Of a DNA stretch of 64,000 bases, positions 38,054 through 47,367 are shown in pieces. How positions within the stretch are numbered: position 1 is the first letter of the stretch; each line of letters opens with the position of its first letter. Source of the DNA: Thermomonas sp. HDW16. Its GTDB lineage: Bacteria; Pseudomonadota; Gammaproteobacteria; Xanthomonadales; Xanthomonadaceae. A program made the position numbers and the translations under genes. Location: positions 1,922,001 through 1,986,000 of the forward strand of contig NZ_CP049872.1 in NCBI RefSeq assembly GCF_011302915.1, in the 5' to 3' direction. The notes beneath the pieces are model-generated. The model did no database searches. It saw only the letters and a program-made list of their open reading frames with translations, and was not told where the DNA came from.

Positions 38054-39423
38054 GCCAGCGCTCCTTCGCGCAGTTCGCGCGCCTGCAGCAGCGCATCGGC
38101 CAGCGCGTGCTCGGCCACTTCGAATTGTTGCCCGCGACGCAGGTCCTTGATCGCCACCACGCCACGTGCGGCTTCGTCCTCGCCACGGATGGCGACGAAG
38201 CGAATGCCGGCCTTGTCGGCGTACTGCATCTGCTTGGCCAGCTTGCGTGCCTCGAACTGGGTTTCGACGTTGAGGCCGGCGGCGCGAAGTGTTTGCGACA
38301 TCGCCAGTGCGGCATCGAGTCCGGCATCGTCCATCAACGCCACCAGCACATCGACCGAACTGTCCGCCGTGCCGATCAGACCCGCCTCGCGCAATTGATA
38401 AAACAAGCGGGTCAGGCCGATGGAGATGCCAACGCCGGGCAGTTTCGACTTGCTGTAGTGGCTGGCCAGGTTGTCGTAGCGGCCGCCCGAGCAGATCGAA
38501 CCGATCTGCGGGTAGGCGTCCAGCATGGTCTCGTACACCACGCCGGTGTAGTAATCCAGGCCGCGCGCGATCGACAGATTGATCGCGTAACGCGACTCGT
38601 CGACGCCGAGCGCCTTCAACTGCAACAGGATCGCGCGCAATTCGGCGCGGCCTTCCTCGAACAACGGCGTGCCGGCGCCCAGCGCATCGAGCTTGGCCAG
38701 CGCATCGTCGTGCCCCTGCGAGCGCACCCGCGAGAACGCCATCAGCTTGTCGATGACGTCGGGCGTCAGCTCGAAACCTTCGCCCGCCAAGGTCGCGCGT
38801 ACCGCGTCCTCGCCGCGTTTGTCGAGCTTGTCGAGTTCGCGCAGCACCAGCATCTGCCGTTCGCCCTCGATGCCCACACCCTCGAAATAGCCACGCAGCA
38901 ACTTGCGATGGTTGAGCTGGATGGTGAATTCGCCGATGGCGAGGCGTTCGAACACGGCCGCAATCACCGCCGGGATCTCCGCATCGAAACGCGGCGAGAG
39001 ATTGTCCTTGCCGATCACGTCGATGTCGCACTGGTAGAACTCGCGGAAGCGGCCGCGTTGGGCACGCTCGCCGCGATATACGCGCTGCATCTGGTAGCGG
39101 CGGAACGGGAATGCGAGGTCGTGCTCGTGCTCCGCCACGTAACGGGCCAGCGGCACGGTCAGGTCGAAGCGCAGCGCCAGCTCGGGTAGGCCTTCACCCC
39201 CCTTTTCCAACGCACCGGTGGACTGCACGAAGTACACCTGCCGCTCGGTTTCGCCGCCGGACTTGGTCAACAGCACCTCGGACAACTCCATCACCGGCGT
39301 TTCCACCGGCAGGAAGCCGAAGCCTTCGAAGGTCTGGCGAATCGTGTCCAGCATGCGCTGGAAGGCGATCTGGTCGCGGGGCAGCAGCTCCATGACCCCG
39401 GGTGGGGTGCGTGGCTTGATCAA
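38050..39423 (-). CDS. hisS: Histidyl-tRNA synthetase
   Basis: Class II aminoacyl-tRNA synthetase that charges tRNA-His, 457 residues. Motif 2 appears as [29 protein letters not shown], with histidine-specific [13 protein letters not shown] and class II motif 3 in [16 protein letters not shown]. The anticodon-binding domain is at the C-terminus ([10 protein letters not shown] onward). The start is TTG at 39423, giving [15 protein letters not shown], the N-terminus conserved in Xanthomonadaceae; no ATG gives it. Its stop overlaps the ammonia-lyase start. Confidence 0.96.
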   Translation of the reverse strand: MIKPRTPPGVMELLPRDQIAFQRMLDTIRQTFEGFGFLPVETPVMELSEVLLTKSGGETERQVYFVQSTGALEKGGEGLPELALRFDLTVPLARYVAEHEHDLAFPFRRYQMQRVYRGERAQRGRFREFYQCDIDVIGKDNLSPRFDAEIPAVIAAVFERLAIGEFTIQLNHRKLLRGYFEGVGIEGERQMLVLRELDKLDKRGEDAVRATLAGEGFELTPDVIDKLMAFSRVRSQGHDDALAKLDALGAGTPLFEEGRAELRAILLQLKALGVDESRYAINLSIARGLDYYTGVVYETMLDAYPQIGSICSGGRYDNLASHYSKSKLPGVGISIGLTRLFYQLREAGLIGTADSSVDVLVALMDDAGLDAALAMSQTLRAAGLNVETQFEARKLAKQMQYADKAGIRFVAIRGEDEAARGVVAIKDLRRGQQFEVAEHALADALLQARELREGALA

Positions 39424-39533
39424 GGCGGTGGGCTCCGGCGCGGGAAGGCGCTAGTTTAGCCGGCGCGGCGGCTCGCTCGCCTGCCCCTCTTGCCTGAAAC
39501 CGATTCGACCTCTAAAATGCGCGGCTCTGCCGT

Positions 39534-39610
<77 letters not shown>

Positions 39611-39625
39611 ATCTGCATATTGATC

Positions 39626-39646
39626 AAACCGCCCTCGTGGCGGTTT
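39626..39646 (+). terminator. Rho-independent terminator after tRNA-Pro
   Basis: Stem AAACCGCC / GGCGGTTT with loop CTCGT and a T6 tract, 15 bases after the tRNA end. Confidence 0.88.
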
Positions 39647-39731
39647 TTTCATGCCTGCGACGCACGTGCCACTGTCCACATCCAGCCCGATTCGCCGTTG
39701 ACTCCTGTACGTCCCTTGCGTCAGGTGTCGC

Positions 39732-41366
39732 GTGGCGATAGCCAACCATCCCCCAGCACCCGAGTCGACACACGACGCTTACAACCCGCCTGTGCTGCGG
39801 CAGCTGGCCCTGCGGTTGATCCTGCCAATGGCATTGACAGCGTTGGCCCTGTTCGGCTTGCTTGCCTGGGAAACCATTCGCCTGTTTCCATCCGGCAGCC
39901 CAGAACTGAGCGGCACCCTACTGCGTAACGCGGCACTCTTGCTCGTAGCCCTGTTGATCGTGAGCGCCTCGGGCTGGTTGATCGCATCGCGCGCGATCAA
40001 GCCGATCGCTGAACTGACCGAAGCGATCGAACGAATCGGGCATGGCGAGCAGGCACGGCTTGAAATCGATCGTGGCGAGATCCTCGGACGCCTGCAACGC
40101 GGCGTGAACGAGGCCTCGCAAGCGTTGGCGCGCTCGCGCAATCGCATGCAGAGCGAACTGGGCCGCACGTCGGTGGAACTTGCCGACAAGAACGCCAGGC
40201 TGGAAGCCGCCAGCCAATCGCGCGCGCGCTTCCTTGCCGCTGCCAGCCACGATCTGCGGCAGCCCTTGTATGCATTGACCCTGTTCTCGTCCGCCCTGCG
40301 CGCCGGTGAAAACGATCCCGCCAAACTGACCCGCGTCCTGCATATCGAGGAATGCGTGGCATCGCTCGACCACCTGTTCTCCGAACTGCTCGACCTGTCG
40401 CGACTGGAAACCGGCGCGGTGCACGCATCAATGGCCGACGTGCGGCTGGACGAAGTATTCGACGAGGTCAGCCGCAATTTCCGCATGCTGGCCGAATCGC
40501 GCGGGCTGCGCCTGATCGTGCGCAAGACCGATGTCTGGGTGCGTGCCGACCGCACCATGCTCACCCGCATCCTCAACAACCTGGTGAGCAACGCGCTGCG
40601 CTATACGGACGAAGGCGGCGTGCTGGTCGGCGTGCGCCAGCAGCGATCCGGGCAGGTGCGGATCGACATCTGGGACACCGGCCACGGCATCGCGCCCGAA
40701 CACCAGCAGCGCGTATTCGAGGAGTTCTACCAGGTGTCGCATGAACACGCGCGCGGCGGTCGCCAGCGCGGGCTGGGATTGGGACTGTCCACGGTACGCA
40801 AGTTGGCCGAACTGATCGATTGCAGGATCTCGCTCGCCTCCACGCCAAAGCACGGCACCGTGATGTCGCTATCGCTTGCCAGGGGCGCGCCGTCCACGCA
40901 GGCGCACGCACGCGATGCCGTCGACATCCCGCTGGATGTCAGCGGCCTGCGGGTGCTGGTGGTGGACGATGAAGTCAGCATCCTCGAAGGATTGCGCGCC
41001 CTGCTCGCCGAATGGGGCTGCGAGATCCGTGCTGCGGAGAACCAGTCGGACGCGCTGGACGCGCTGGCCGGCTGGGCGCAGGCACCCGATCTGGTGATCA
41101 GCGACCTGCGCCTGCGCGAAGGCCGCAGCGGGGTGGAAGTGCTGCGTGCGATCGCCGGCCATTACGGCCAGGACCTCCAACAGCCGGGCTTCGCGCGCCT
41201 GCTGGTCACCGGCGAAACCCGCGGCGACCGCCTCGGCGAAATCGCCGCAAGCCGCATTCCGGTGCTGTTCAAGCCGGTGTCCCCGCAAAAACTGCGCGAA
41301 GCGATGCTGGCGGCGGTGTTCGCCTGCCGCACGCGACGCTTCGAACCAAGGAACGACGCCCGATGA
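39732..41366 (+). CDS. Hybrid histidine kinase with C-terminal receiver
   Basis: Inner-membrane two-component kinase of 544 residues. Two membrane helices (about 27-45 and 65-84) enclose only a ~20-residue periplasmic loop, so it has no large sensor. A HAMP domain (about 85-135), a coiled coil, HisKA with phospho-His H173 ([11 protein letters not shown]), HATPase with [18 protein letters not shown] and GLGLGLSTV, and a receiver domain with D458 (VISDLRL) follow. The H-box SHDLRQPL is that of a family of hybrid kinases common in Xanthomonadales. Start is GTG 39732. The stop overlaps the methyltransferase start (ATGA), indicating co-translation. No partner transcription factor is adjacent; the nearest regulator is at 55216. 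Confidence 0.88.
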   Translation: MAIANHPPAPESTHDAYNPPVLRQLALRLILPMALTALALFGLLAWETIRLFPSGSPELSGTLLRNAALLLVALLIVSASGWLIASRAIKPIAELTEAIERIGHGEQARLEIDRGEILGRLQRGVNEASQALARSRNRMQSELGRTSVELADKNARLEAASQSRARFLAAASHDLRQPLYALTLFSSALRAGENDPAKLTRVLHIEECVASLDHLFSELLDLSRLETGAVHASMADVRLDEVFDEVSRNFRMLAESRGLRLIVRKTDVWVRADRTMLTRILNNLVSNALRYTDEGGVLVGVRQQRSGQVRIDIWDTGHGIAPEHQQRVFEEFYQVSHEHARGGRQRGLGLGLSTVRKLAELIDCRISLASTPKHGTVMSLSLARGAPSTQAHARDAVDIPLDVSGLRVLVVDDEVSILEGLRALLAEWGCEIRAAENQSDALDALAGWAQAPDLVISDLRLREGRSGVEVLRAIAGHYGQDLQQPGFARLLVTGETRGDRLGEIAASRIPVLFKPVSPQKLREAMLAAVFACRTRRFEPRNDAR

Positions 41367-42927
41367 GCGATGCCTTCTCCTACGACGTGGTCGACTATCC
41401 GTCGCTGATCCATCCGCAGATGCATCCCTCGCGGCTTGCGGCGATTGCTCGCTTGCACGGTATCCATGCGGCATCCCCGAAGGCTTGCCAGCTGCTGGAA
41501 GTCGGCTGCGGCGATGGCCTGCAACTGCTCACCCTGGCGATGGCCTACCCGCAGAGCCGCTTCATCGGCGTGGATCTGTCCGCGGCCGCAATTTCGCGCG
41601 GCGAAGCCATGCGCAACCGGCTCGGGCTGCACAATCTCCGCCTGGTCGCCGCCGACCTGCTGGAATGGAATCCCGGCCCGGAACCGTACGACTACATCGT
41701 CGCCCATGGTTTCTATTCGTGGGTGCCCGGAATCGTGCGCGGACGCCTGCTGCAGTTGTGCGGGGAGAGACTGGCCGATACCGGCATCGCCTATGTCAGC
41801 TACAACGCCATGCCCGGCTGCCATCTGCGACGGATGGTATGGGACATGATGCGATTCCATGTGCGTGACATCACGATGCCGGCCGAGCGTGCAGAAGAGG
41901 CCCGAAGCTTCCTCGAGTGGCTGGCGACGAATACCATCGGCAAGCCTGTGTACGGCGACTCATTGCGACTGGAAGCAGCCAACCTCCTCAACCGCACGAA
42001 CGCCTCGGTGCTGTACCACGACGATCTTGCGGAGATCAATGCCCCCTTCTCGATCAGCGACTTCATGGACGGCGCGTCACGCAGCGGGCTGCGCTTCCTT
42101 GCCGAAGCCGACTATTCGGAATCCCGGGACGAAATGCTCGACGACGATGTCCGGGCGCATCTGCAAGCGCTTTCCGGGGGGACGTCATCAAGAAGGAGCA
42201 GTACCTGGATTTCCTGAAGGGACGCAGGTTCAGGCAGACCCTGCTGTGCCGCGACACGGTTGCGCTGGAACACGAAATCGTCGAAACCGAAGCACTCCGG
42301 ATGCAGGCCATCGCCCCGCTCCGCACCGAACCCGCCGATGCCGACATCGCGTCCGATCAAGCCGTTCGATTCGTCACGCCGGAGGGCACCTCGATGTCCT
42401 CCAACCACCCGGGCACCAAAGCCATGCTCGCTTCGCTGGGCAGGATGTTCCCGGTGCCATCGGCAGTAATGGGCCTGGTCGACACCGATCCGGATGAAAT
42501 GGAAAGCGGTAGACAGGCAACCGCCGAATCACCGATCGAACCACTCGAAACCATCGTGCGAGGATTCCGCTTCGGCATCATCGACCTGCTGGTCGACCCG
42601 CCCGACTTCGCTCCGGAAGCCGGCGAAAAGCCGCTGTTCTACCCGCTCGCCAGAATGCAGGTCGACTCAGGCGCGACAACCGTTGCCAGCATGCGGCCTT
42701 CGATGGTGAGCCTGGACAGCCCCCTGACCCGTGAACTGCTGCTGTTGCTGGATGGAAGCCGCGACCATGAAACCATCCAGGCATTGCTGGCGGAACGCAT
42801 GCATGCGCTCGGGACACCGGAAGGACTCCCCGCTCGCGACCTCGAATGGTGGCGCGCGAACATCGTCGAACAACTCGCCACGGGCCTGCAGCAGGCTGCG
42901 AAACTCGGGGTGCTGGTGGAGAACTGA
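41363..42927 (+). pseudogene. SAM methyltransferase with regulatory domain, frameshifted at a G run
   Basis: Class I methyltransferase of the kind with a methyltransferase-regulatory domain (PF10119 type, also found in outer-membrane protein lysine methyltransferases). The first frame (41363-42217) encodes YPSLIHPQMHPSRLA, SAM motif LLEVGCGDGLQLLTLA, VDLSAAAISRG and YVSYNAMPGCHLRRMVWDMM, then terminates. The rest continues in another frame (about 42181-42927) with DVIKKEQYLDFLKGRRFRQTLLC and a C-terminal winged-helix-like part. The switch is at a run of six G (42176-42181); a seventh G would restore one 521-residue product. Either a homopolymer error, slippage, or true inactivation. It is coupled to the upstream kinase and ends before the convergent tssE. 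Confidence 0.75.
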
Positions 42928-42946
42928 TCGGCAGGGGAATGCAGCG

Positions 42947-43390
42947 TCAACGCACCATGTAGGTCTGCGTATTGAGCTGCAGTACGGCATCGAATTGCAC
43001 TTTCTCGCCATCTTCGCCCAGTTCAAGCATGGCATCGATGCGGAAGCGCAATGCGCGATCCAGCTCCTTCTGCGCATCCAAGGTCACCCGCACCCGGCTC
43101 AGCCGGGACTCGTGAAGGCTGATAGCCTGTTCCAGCGAGCGCCGGATCTTGTCGCGATCATGCGGGTTGAGCAAGCTGTAGGACGAGAAGTCGAGGATGC
43201 CGTAGGTCAATGACGAGGCACGGCATTCCTTGAAAACATCCGGAACGACGCGGCTCGCTTCCGAGCGCGTGTTCAGCAGGCTCTCCAGGTCGAGCGATAC
43301 GCCAGTGCGCATTTCCTGCATCGAAACCCGCCTGCCGGAATCTTCCGGCAGGGGGGCATCGACCAGGCGATCCATGAAACCGCGTGGCAT
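42947..43390 (-). CDS. tssE: T6SS baseplate protein TssE
   Basis: gp25-like wedge component of the type VI baseplate, 147 residues (typical). The family core is visible: VSMQEMRTGVSLDLESLLNTR, YGILDFSSYSLLNPHDRDKIRRSLEQAI and HESRLSRVRVTL. It lies last in the minus-strand gene run, 57 bp after hcp, and is convergent with the methyltransferase gene. An ATG at 43375 could also serve as start. No ribosome site is clear. Confidence 0.9.
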   Translation of the reverse strand: MPRGFMDRLVDAPLPEDSGRRVSMQEMRTGVSLDLESLLNTRSEASRVVPDVFKECRASSLTYGILDFSSYSLLNPHDRDKIRRSLEQAISLHESRLSRVRVTLDAQKELDRALRFRIDAMLELGEDGEKVQFDAVLQLNTQTYMVR

Positions 43391-43447
43391 CGGAAGGGGC
43401 TTCCGCTATGTTCTGCGATGACGGACTTGATGGAAGCCGTCCCCGTC

Positions 43448-43921
43448 TTACTTGTTTTCCTTGATGTTCCAGGCCATCGCGACATCGCCTGCCTTGTTGC
43501 CCTTCGCATCCTGGGCCGTGTATTTCTCTTCGAACTTTCCGAAGTCGAATGTGATGGTCTCCAACAGGTGATCATGACTGGCACCATTCTGGCTGACGCT
43601 CGTCACCAGCACGTCGGTCAAGGTCACCGTGTAAAACACCATCTGTTCGCCACCCTGCTTGCGGCAGAAGAGTTCGGCCTTGGCGATGTGCTTTCCGTTG
43701 GAGACCAATTCCAGCAGTTTCGGGCTGGCCTTGTCCACTCTCTTGGAGATCGACACATTCAGGTACTCAACCCTGCCCGCGCCGCCACCCCCGCCATGGG
43801 CCATGCTGCCCGAATTTTGCGCCCCGAGGCTAAACCCCTGGATATCGATCTCGCCCTTGAATTTCGAATCGGCCGACTCGCCCGGAATCGAGTCGAGCTT
43901 GAGGAAATAGTCAGTTGCCAT
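43448..43921 (-). CDS. hcp: T6SS inner-tube protein Hcp (TssD)
   Basis: Forms hexameric rings that stack into the secreted tube; 157 residues. Recognised by MATDYFLKLDSIPGES at the N-terminus, GEIDIQGFSLGAQN, VEYLNVSISKRVDKASPKLLE and FYTVTLTDVLVTSVSQNG. A Gly-rich loop (MAHGGGGGAGR) corresponds to the variable loop of the family. A strong AAGGAGA ribosome site fits the high level at which Hcp is made. It lies between tssC and tssE. Confidence 0.95.
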   Translation of the reverse strand: MATDYFLKLDSIPGESADSKFKGEIDIQGFSLGAQNSGSMAHGGGGGAGRVEYLNVSISKRVDKASPKLLELVSNGKHIAKAELFCRKQGGEQMVFYTVTLTDVLVTSVSQNGASHDHLLETITFDFGKFEEKYTAQDAKGNKAGDVAMAWNIKENK

Positions 43922-43953
43922 TGCAGCATCTCCTTTTCAGTTTGAATGGGAAT

Positions 43954-45438
43954 TCATCGTGCCGACTTGGGCAATTCGGCGACCATGCGCAGCGAAACGC
44001 TCAACTCGTCGAGTTGGTAGTGCGGGCGCAGGAACGCCACGGATTTGTATGCGCCGGGTTTGCCCGGAACCTCGACCACGTCGATGCGCGCTTCGCGCAG
44101 CGGGTACTTGGCCTTCATTTCCTGCGTGGCGTTGTCGTCGAGCAGTACGTACTGCGCGATCCAGTTGTTGAGGAAAGTCTCCACGCTGGACTTCGACGCG
44201 AAGCTGCCCACCTTGTCGCGCATCATCGACTTCAGGTAGTGCGCGATGCGGCTGACCGCGAAGATGTACTGAAGCTGCGAGGACAGGCGCGCATTGGCGT
44301 TGGCCGCGTCGGTGTTGTATTCCTTCTGCTTCTGCGTCGACTGGGTCGAGAAGAACGCCGCATAGTCGGTGCCCTTGCAGTGCACAAGCGGGATCAGGCC
44401 GAGGTCGGCCAGCTCCTTCTCGCGTCGGTCGGTGATCGCGATCTCGGTCGGGCACTTCAGCGCGACTTCGCCATCGTCGGTGGCGAAGGTGTGCGTGGGC
44501 AGGCCTTCGACCAGGCCGCCGCCCTCGACACCCCGGATCGCCGCGCACCAGCCGTACTTGGCGAAGGCATCGGTGATCTTGGTGCCCAGCGCGTAAGCCG
44601 CGTTCATCCACAGGTATTTGTTGTGGTCGGTGCCCGTGGTCGTCTCGACAAAATTGAAGGCCTCCACCGGATCCGTGTCCGGGCCGTACGGCAGGCGGCC
44701 AAGGACATGCGGCATCGCCAGGCCAACATAGCGTGAATCTTCCGACGCACGGAAACTCTTCCACTTGGCGTATTCGACGGTGTCGAAGATCTTGGCCAGG
44801 TCGCGGGGGCCGGATAGCTCGGTGAAATCATCGAAGCCCAGCAGTTCCGGCGCGGCCGCACTGAGGAATGGCGCATGCGCCGCGGCGCAGACATGGGAGA
44901 TCTCTTCCACCAGGTACATGTCTTCCGGATGCCGGCCGAATTCGAAGTCGCCGATCAACGTCGCGAATGGCGCGCCGCCGAAGGTGCCGTATTCTTCCTC
45001 GTAGAACTTCTTGAACAACGCGCTCTGGTCGAAATCGGATGCGTTCTTGAAGTCCTTGACCAACTCCTTCTTGGTGGTGTTCAGCACCTTGATCTTCAGG
45101 CCGGTGCTGGTCTCGGAGTTGTCCACCAGGTATTTCAGGCCGCGCCAGCTGCCTTCAAGTTGCTGGAACTCCGGCGCATGCATTACCGCCGACAGCTGTT
45201 CGGACAGGACGCGATCAATCTCCGCGATGCGCGCGTCGATCATGGTGATCGCATCCTTGGACACCGTCATCGCGCCATCGCTGACCTGCGCCACCAATTC
45301 GGCGATCAAGTCTCGGGCTCGGCTGCGTTCGCTATCGGAGCGTGCGATCTTGCTCTGGGTCAGGATCTGGTCAAGCAACCCGCCTTCGGCGGCTTCGGCT
45401 ACGGCGGCACCCGCCGTCTGGGTTTCGGTATTGGCCAT
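43954..45438 (-). CDS. tssC: T6SS contractile sheath large subunit TssC
   Basis: VipB-type sheath protein that polymerises with TssB around the Hcp tube; 494 residues (typical). Visible are AVMHAPEFQQLEGSWRGLKYLV, GGAPFATLIGDFEFGRHPEDM, EYAKWKSFRASEDSRYVGLAMP, RLPYG, FVETTTGTDHNKYLWMNAAYALG and the C-terminal ARIDVVEVPGKPGAYKSVAFLRPHYQLDELSVSLRMVAELP. It is 74 bp downstream of tssB and 32 bp upstream of hcp. Confidence 0.97.
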   Translation of the reverse strand: MANTETQTAGAAVAEAAEGGLLDQILTQSKIARSDSERSRARDLIAELVAQVSDGAMTVSKDAITMIDARIAEIDRVLSEQLSAVMHAPEFQQLEGSWRGLKYLVDNSETSTGLKIKVLNTTKKELVKDFKNASDFDQSALFKKFYEEEYGTFGGAPFATLIGDFEFGRHPEDMYLVEEISHVCAAAHAPFLSAAAPELLGFDDFTELSGPRDLAKIFDTVEYAKWKSFRASEDSRYVGLAMPHVLGRLPYGPDTDPVEAFNFVETTTGTDHNKYLWMNAAYALGTKITDAFAKYGWCAAIRGVEGGGLVEGLPTHTFATDDGEVALKCPTEIAITDRREKELADLGLIPLVHCKGTDYAAFFSTQSTQKQKEYNTDAANANARLSSQLQYIFAVSRIAHYLKSMMRDKVGSFASKSSVETFLNNWIAQYVLLDDNATQEMKAKYPLREARIDVVEVPGKPGAYKSVAFLRPHYQLDELSVSLRMVAELPKSAR

Positions 45439-45512
45439 GGTCTGTGCTCGCTTGTTCGTGTCGTCGTGGTCTGCAGGTCAGGCGCCGATCGTCTGGCGTG
45501 CCGCCGGACGGG

Positions 45513-46025
45513 TCATTCGTCGGACTTCGGCCCTACTTCCTTAGTCAGCTGGGCGATCTTGTCGGTGTTCTGCAGAACCTCGTTCAACAGATCCTCGAAC
45601 TTGTCGTTGCCGGCGGCCTTGTTGCGCAGGTCGGCCAGTTTCTGGCGAGCTTCGAGCAACTTGCGCAGCGGCTCGATCTGGTTGGCCACGCGTTCCGGCG
45701 AGAAATCCCCCAAGCTGCGGAAGTTCAATTCCACGCCGAGCTTGGAGCCATCGTCGGCCAGCTTGTTGTCGACCTGCATCTCCACTCGCGGCTTCATGCC
45801 CTTCAGCACGTCGTCGTAGTTATCCTTGTCGACGTTGACGAACTTGCGATCCTTCAACTTGCCAAGTGGTTCCGACGGCTGGCCGCTGAAGTTGCCGAGC
45901 ACGCCCGCGACGAATGGCAGCTCCTTCTTCTCGATGGCATCGCCGACTTCGACGTCGTAAGTGAGTTGCACGCGCGGGGCGCGTACGCGGTCGAGCTTGT
46001 GCTGGGTGCTTTCCTTCTTTGCCAT
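45513..46025 (-). CDS. tssB: T6SS contractile sheath small subunit TssB
   Basis: VipA-type sheath subunit, 170 residues. Visible are HKLDRVRAPRVQLTYDVEVGDAIEKKELPFVAGVLGNFSG, REFVNVD-type KDRKFVNVDKDNYDDVLKGMKPR, LNFRSLGDFSPERVANQI and the C-terminal LRKLLEARQKLADLRNK. A GGGGA ribosome site precedes the ATG. A 205-bp gap containing a hairpin separates it from tssA upstream, so it may have its own promoter there. Confidence 0.96.
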   Translation of the reverse strand: MAKKESTQHKLDRVRAPRVQLTYDVEVGDAIEKKELPFVAGVLGNFSGQPSEPLGKLKDRKFVNVDKDNYDDVLKGMKPRVEMQVDNKLADDGSKLGVELNFRSLGDFSPERVANQIEPLRKLLEARQKLADLRNKAAGNDKFEDLLNEVLQNTDKIAQLTKEVGPKSDE

Positions 46026-46072
46026 GACGATCCCCGTGCGCGTGTTTCAGGCAGTAGCCCGTGGAATGGAAC

Positions 46073-46098
46073 GGAGTGGCGTGCACCGCACGCACTCC
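46073..46098. other. Hairpin in the tssA-tssB gap
   Basis: GGAGTGGCGTGC pairs with GCACGCACTCC with a single bulged base and a 3-base loop. No T tract. The 205-bp gap contains no convincing gene; the hairpin may set transcript ratios between tssA and tssB or mark an operator. Confidence 0.35.
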
Positions 46099-46230
46099 GC
46101 TTATCGTGCTGACGAGTCTAGGAACGCTGCCGCGGCTGCAACATCCGTCGGACGGCCAGACTTGGGCATATGCCATTCGACCGGAACGATTTCATGGCCG
46201 CTGCGGTAGCGCGATTGCGTGTCCTGCATG

Positions 46231-47319
46231 TCAGTACGAAGGTGGCAGGCCGACCCGTTCGCGAATCGAAGACAAGGTGCTTTCATCGCGGATGATTTCC
46301 GCGAGGAACTGGTCCAGCGGCATGTTGGCCCAATACACGGCGCGGTCCAGCAGGTAGGCGACTGGGCTATGCGGCTCGGTACGACGGAAAAAACCGGCGA
46401 TCTCGCCCAACGCGCGCAACGCAGCGTCCTTGGAAGCCAGGCTCCCGGCATTCAGGTCAAGTGCCGCGCCTCCACCTCCGCCATTGCCGCTCGTTGCTGC
46501 CAGTGAAAGGCTTGCGGTATCTCCGGCGGCATCGTCGGCCTGGATGGCGATGCCACCCATGCCCTTGGCAGCCGCCAACTTCGCATAGACCTGCTGGATT
46601 TTCTTCAGCGCATCGTCGATGGCGGCAAGGCTCGGGGCATCCCGCCCCAGGCGCTCGTCGGATTTCGCGGAAAACCGGGCGAAGGCTTCGCGCGCCGCCT
46701 GCACCATGTCGATGCGTTCGCGGATCACTGCATCCGCGGTGGACTGTATACGCGCGTCGTAGGTCTCGCCGTTGAGACGACCTTCGTCCATTGCCGCCTG
46801 GTAAGCCTCTGCATTTTGCCTGCCGAGGTTGTCCACTTCACGCGAATCGATCCAGCCTGCCAACGTCAGTACACCTTGCGGATCGTCGTTGAGCATCATC
46901 GACAGCAGCGCGCGGCTGCCGTAGGTTGCGAACCAGGCAAGTTTGCTCGCGCGCTCTTCCAGATCGCCATCATCCGCGCGCGGATGCAACCCTTCCCAAT
47001 ATTGTTCCAGGAGCCCCGTCAGCAGCTCGAAGCCATCGCGCGCGCCTTCCAGGCCGTATCGCGAGATCGCCGCCTCGCCCAGCCACACCGCGGCCTGCAG
47101 ATCTTTGCTGGTACGCAACAGGATGTCTTCGGACAGGCTTTGTGCCTCGCGCCAATCGGCAACCTTCAGTTCGGTCTGCCAATCGCCCTGGGCAAGGCCT
47201 GCATCGTCCGCACGCCGCGCCTCGCGGATGCGGTCGAACTGGTCGGAGAAGCTGGCATCGCTGCCCGCCGGATCGCCACCGGGGACCGGGGCGAGGAGTT
47301 CGTTGACGTCGATGGCCAT
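46231..47319 (-). CDS. tssA: T6SS protein TssA
   Basis: TssA-family protein (ImpA N-terminal domain) that primes baseplate and sheath assembly, 362 residues. The N-terminus NELLAPVPGGDPAGSDASFSDQFDRIREARRADDAG and DWREAQSLSEDILLRTSKDLQAAVWLGEA and LEQYWEGLHPRADDGDLEERASKLAW are typical. The C-terminus (RRTEPHSPVAYLLDRAVYWANMPLDQFLAEII) is of the shorter TssA type. A GGAG-containing ribosome site lies before the ATG. It is 48 bp downstream of tssM. Confidence 0.92.
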   Translation of the reverse strand: MAIDVNELLAPVPGGDPAGSDASFSDQFDRIREARRADDAGLAQGDWQTELKVADWREAQSLSEDILLRTSKDLQAAVWLGEAAISRYGLEGARDGFELLTGLLEQYWEGLHPRADDGDLEERASKLAWFATYGSRALLSMMLNDDPQGVLTLAGWIDSREVDNLGRQNAEAYQAAMDEGRLNGETYDARIQSTADAVIRERIDMVQAAREAFARFSAKSDERLGRDAPSLAAIDDALKKIQQVYAKLAAAKGMGGIAIQADDAAGDTASLSLAATSGNGGGGGAALDLNAGSLASKDAALRALGEIAGFFRRTEPHSPVAYLLDRAVYWANMPLDQFLAEIIRDESTLSSIRERVGLPPSY

Positions 47320-47367
47320 GCTTCGGCTCCGCTGTATTCGTGGACGGTGGTTATCGGGAAATCGGTC

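Noticed and set aside
38054..39031. N-terminal extension making the ammonia-lyase 958 residues
   Set aside because: The extra part is out-of-frame hisS; the ATG at 38053 gives a normal lyase start overlapping the hisS stop.
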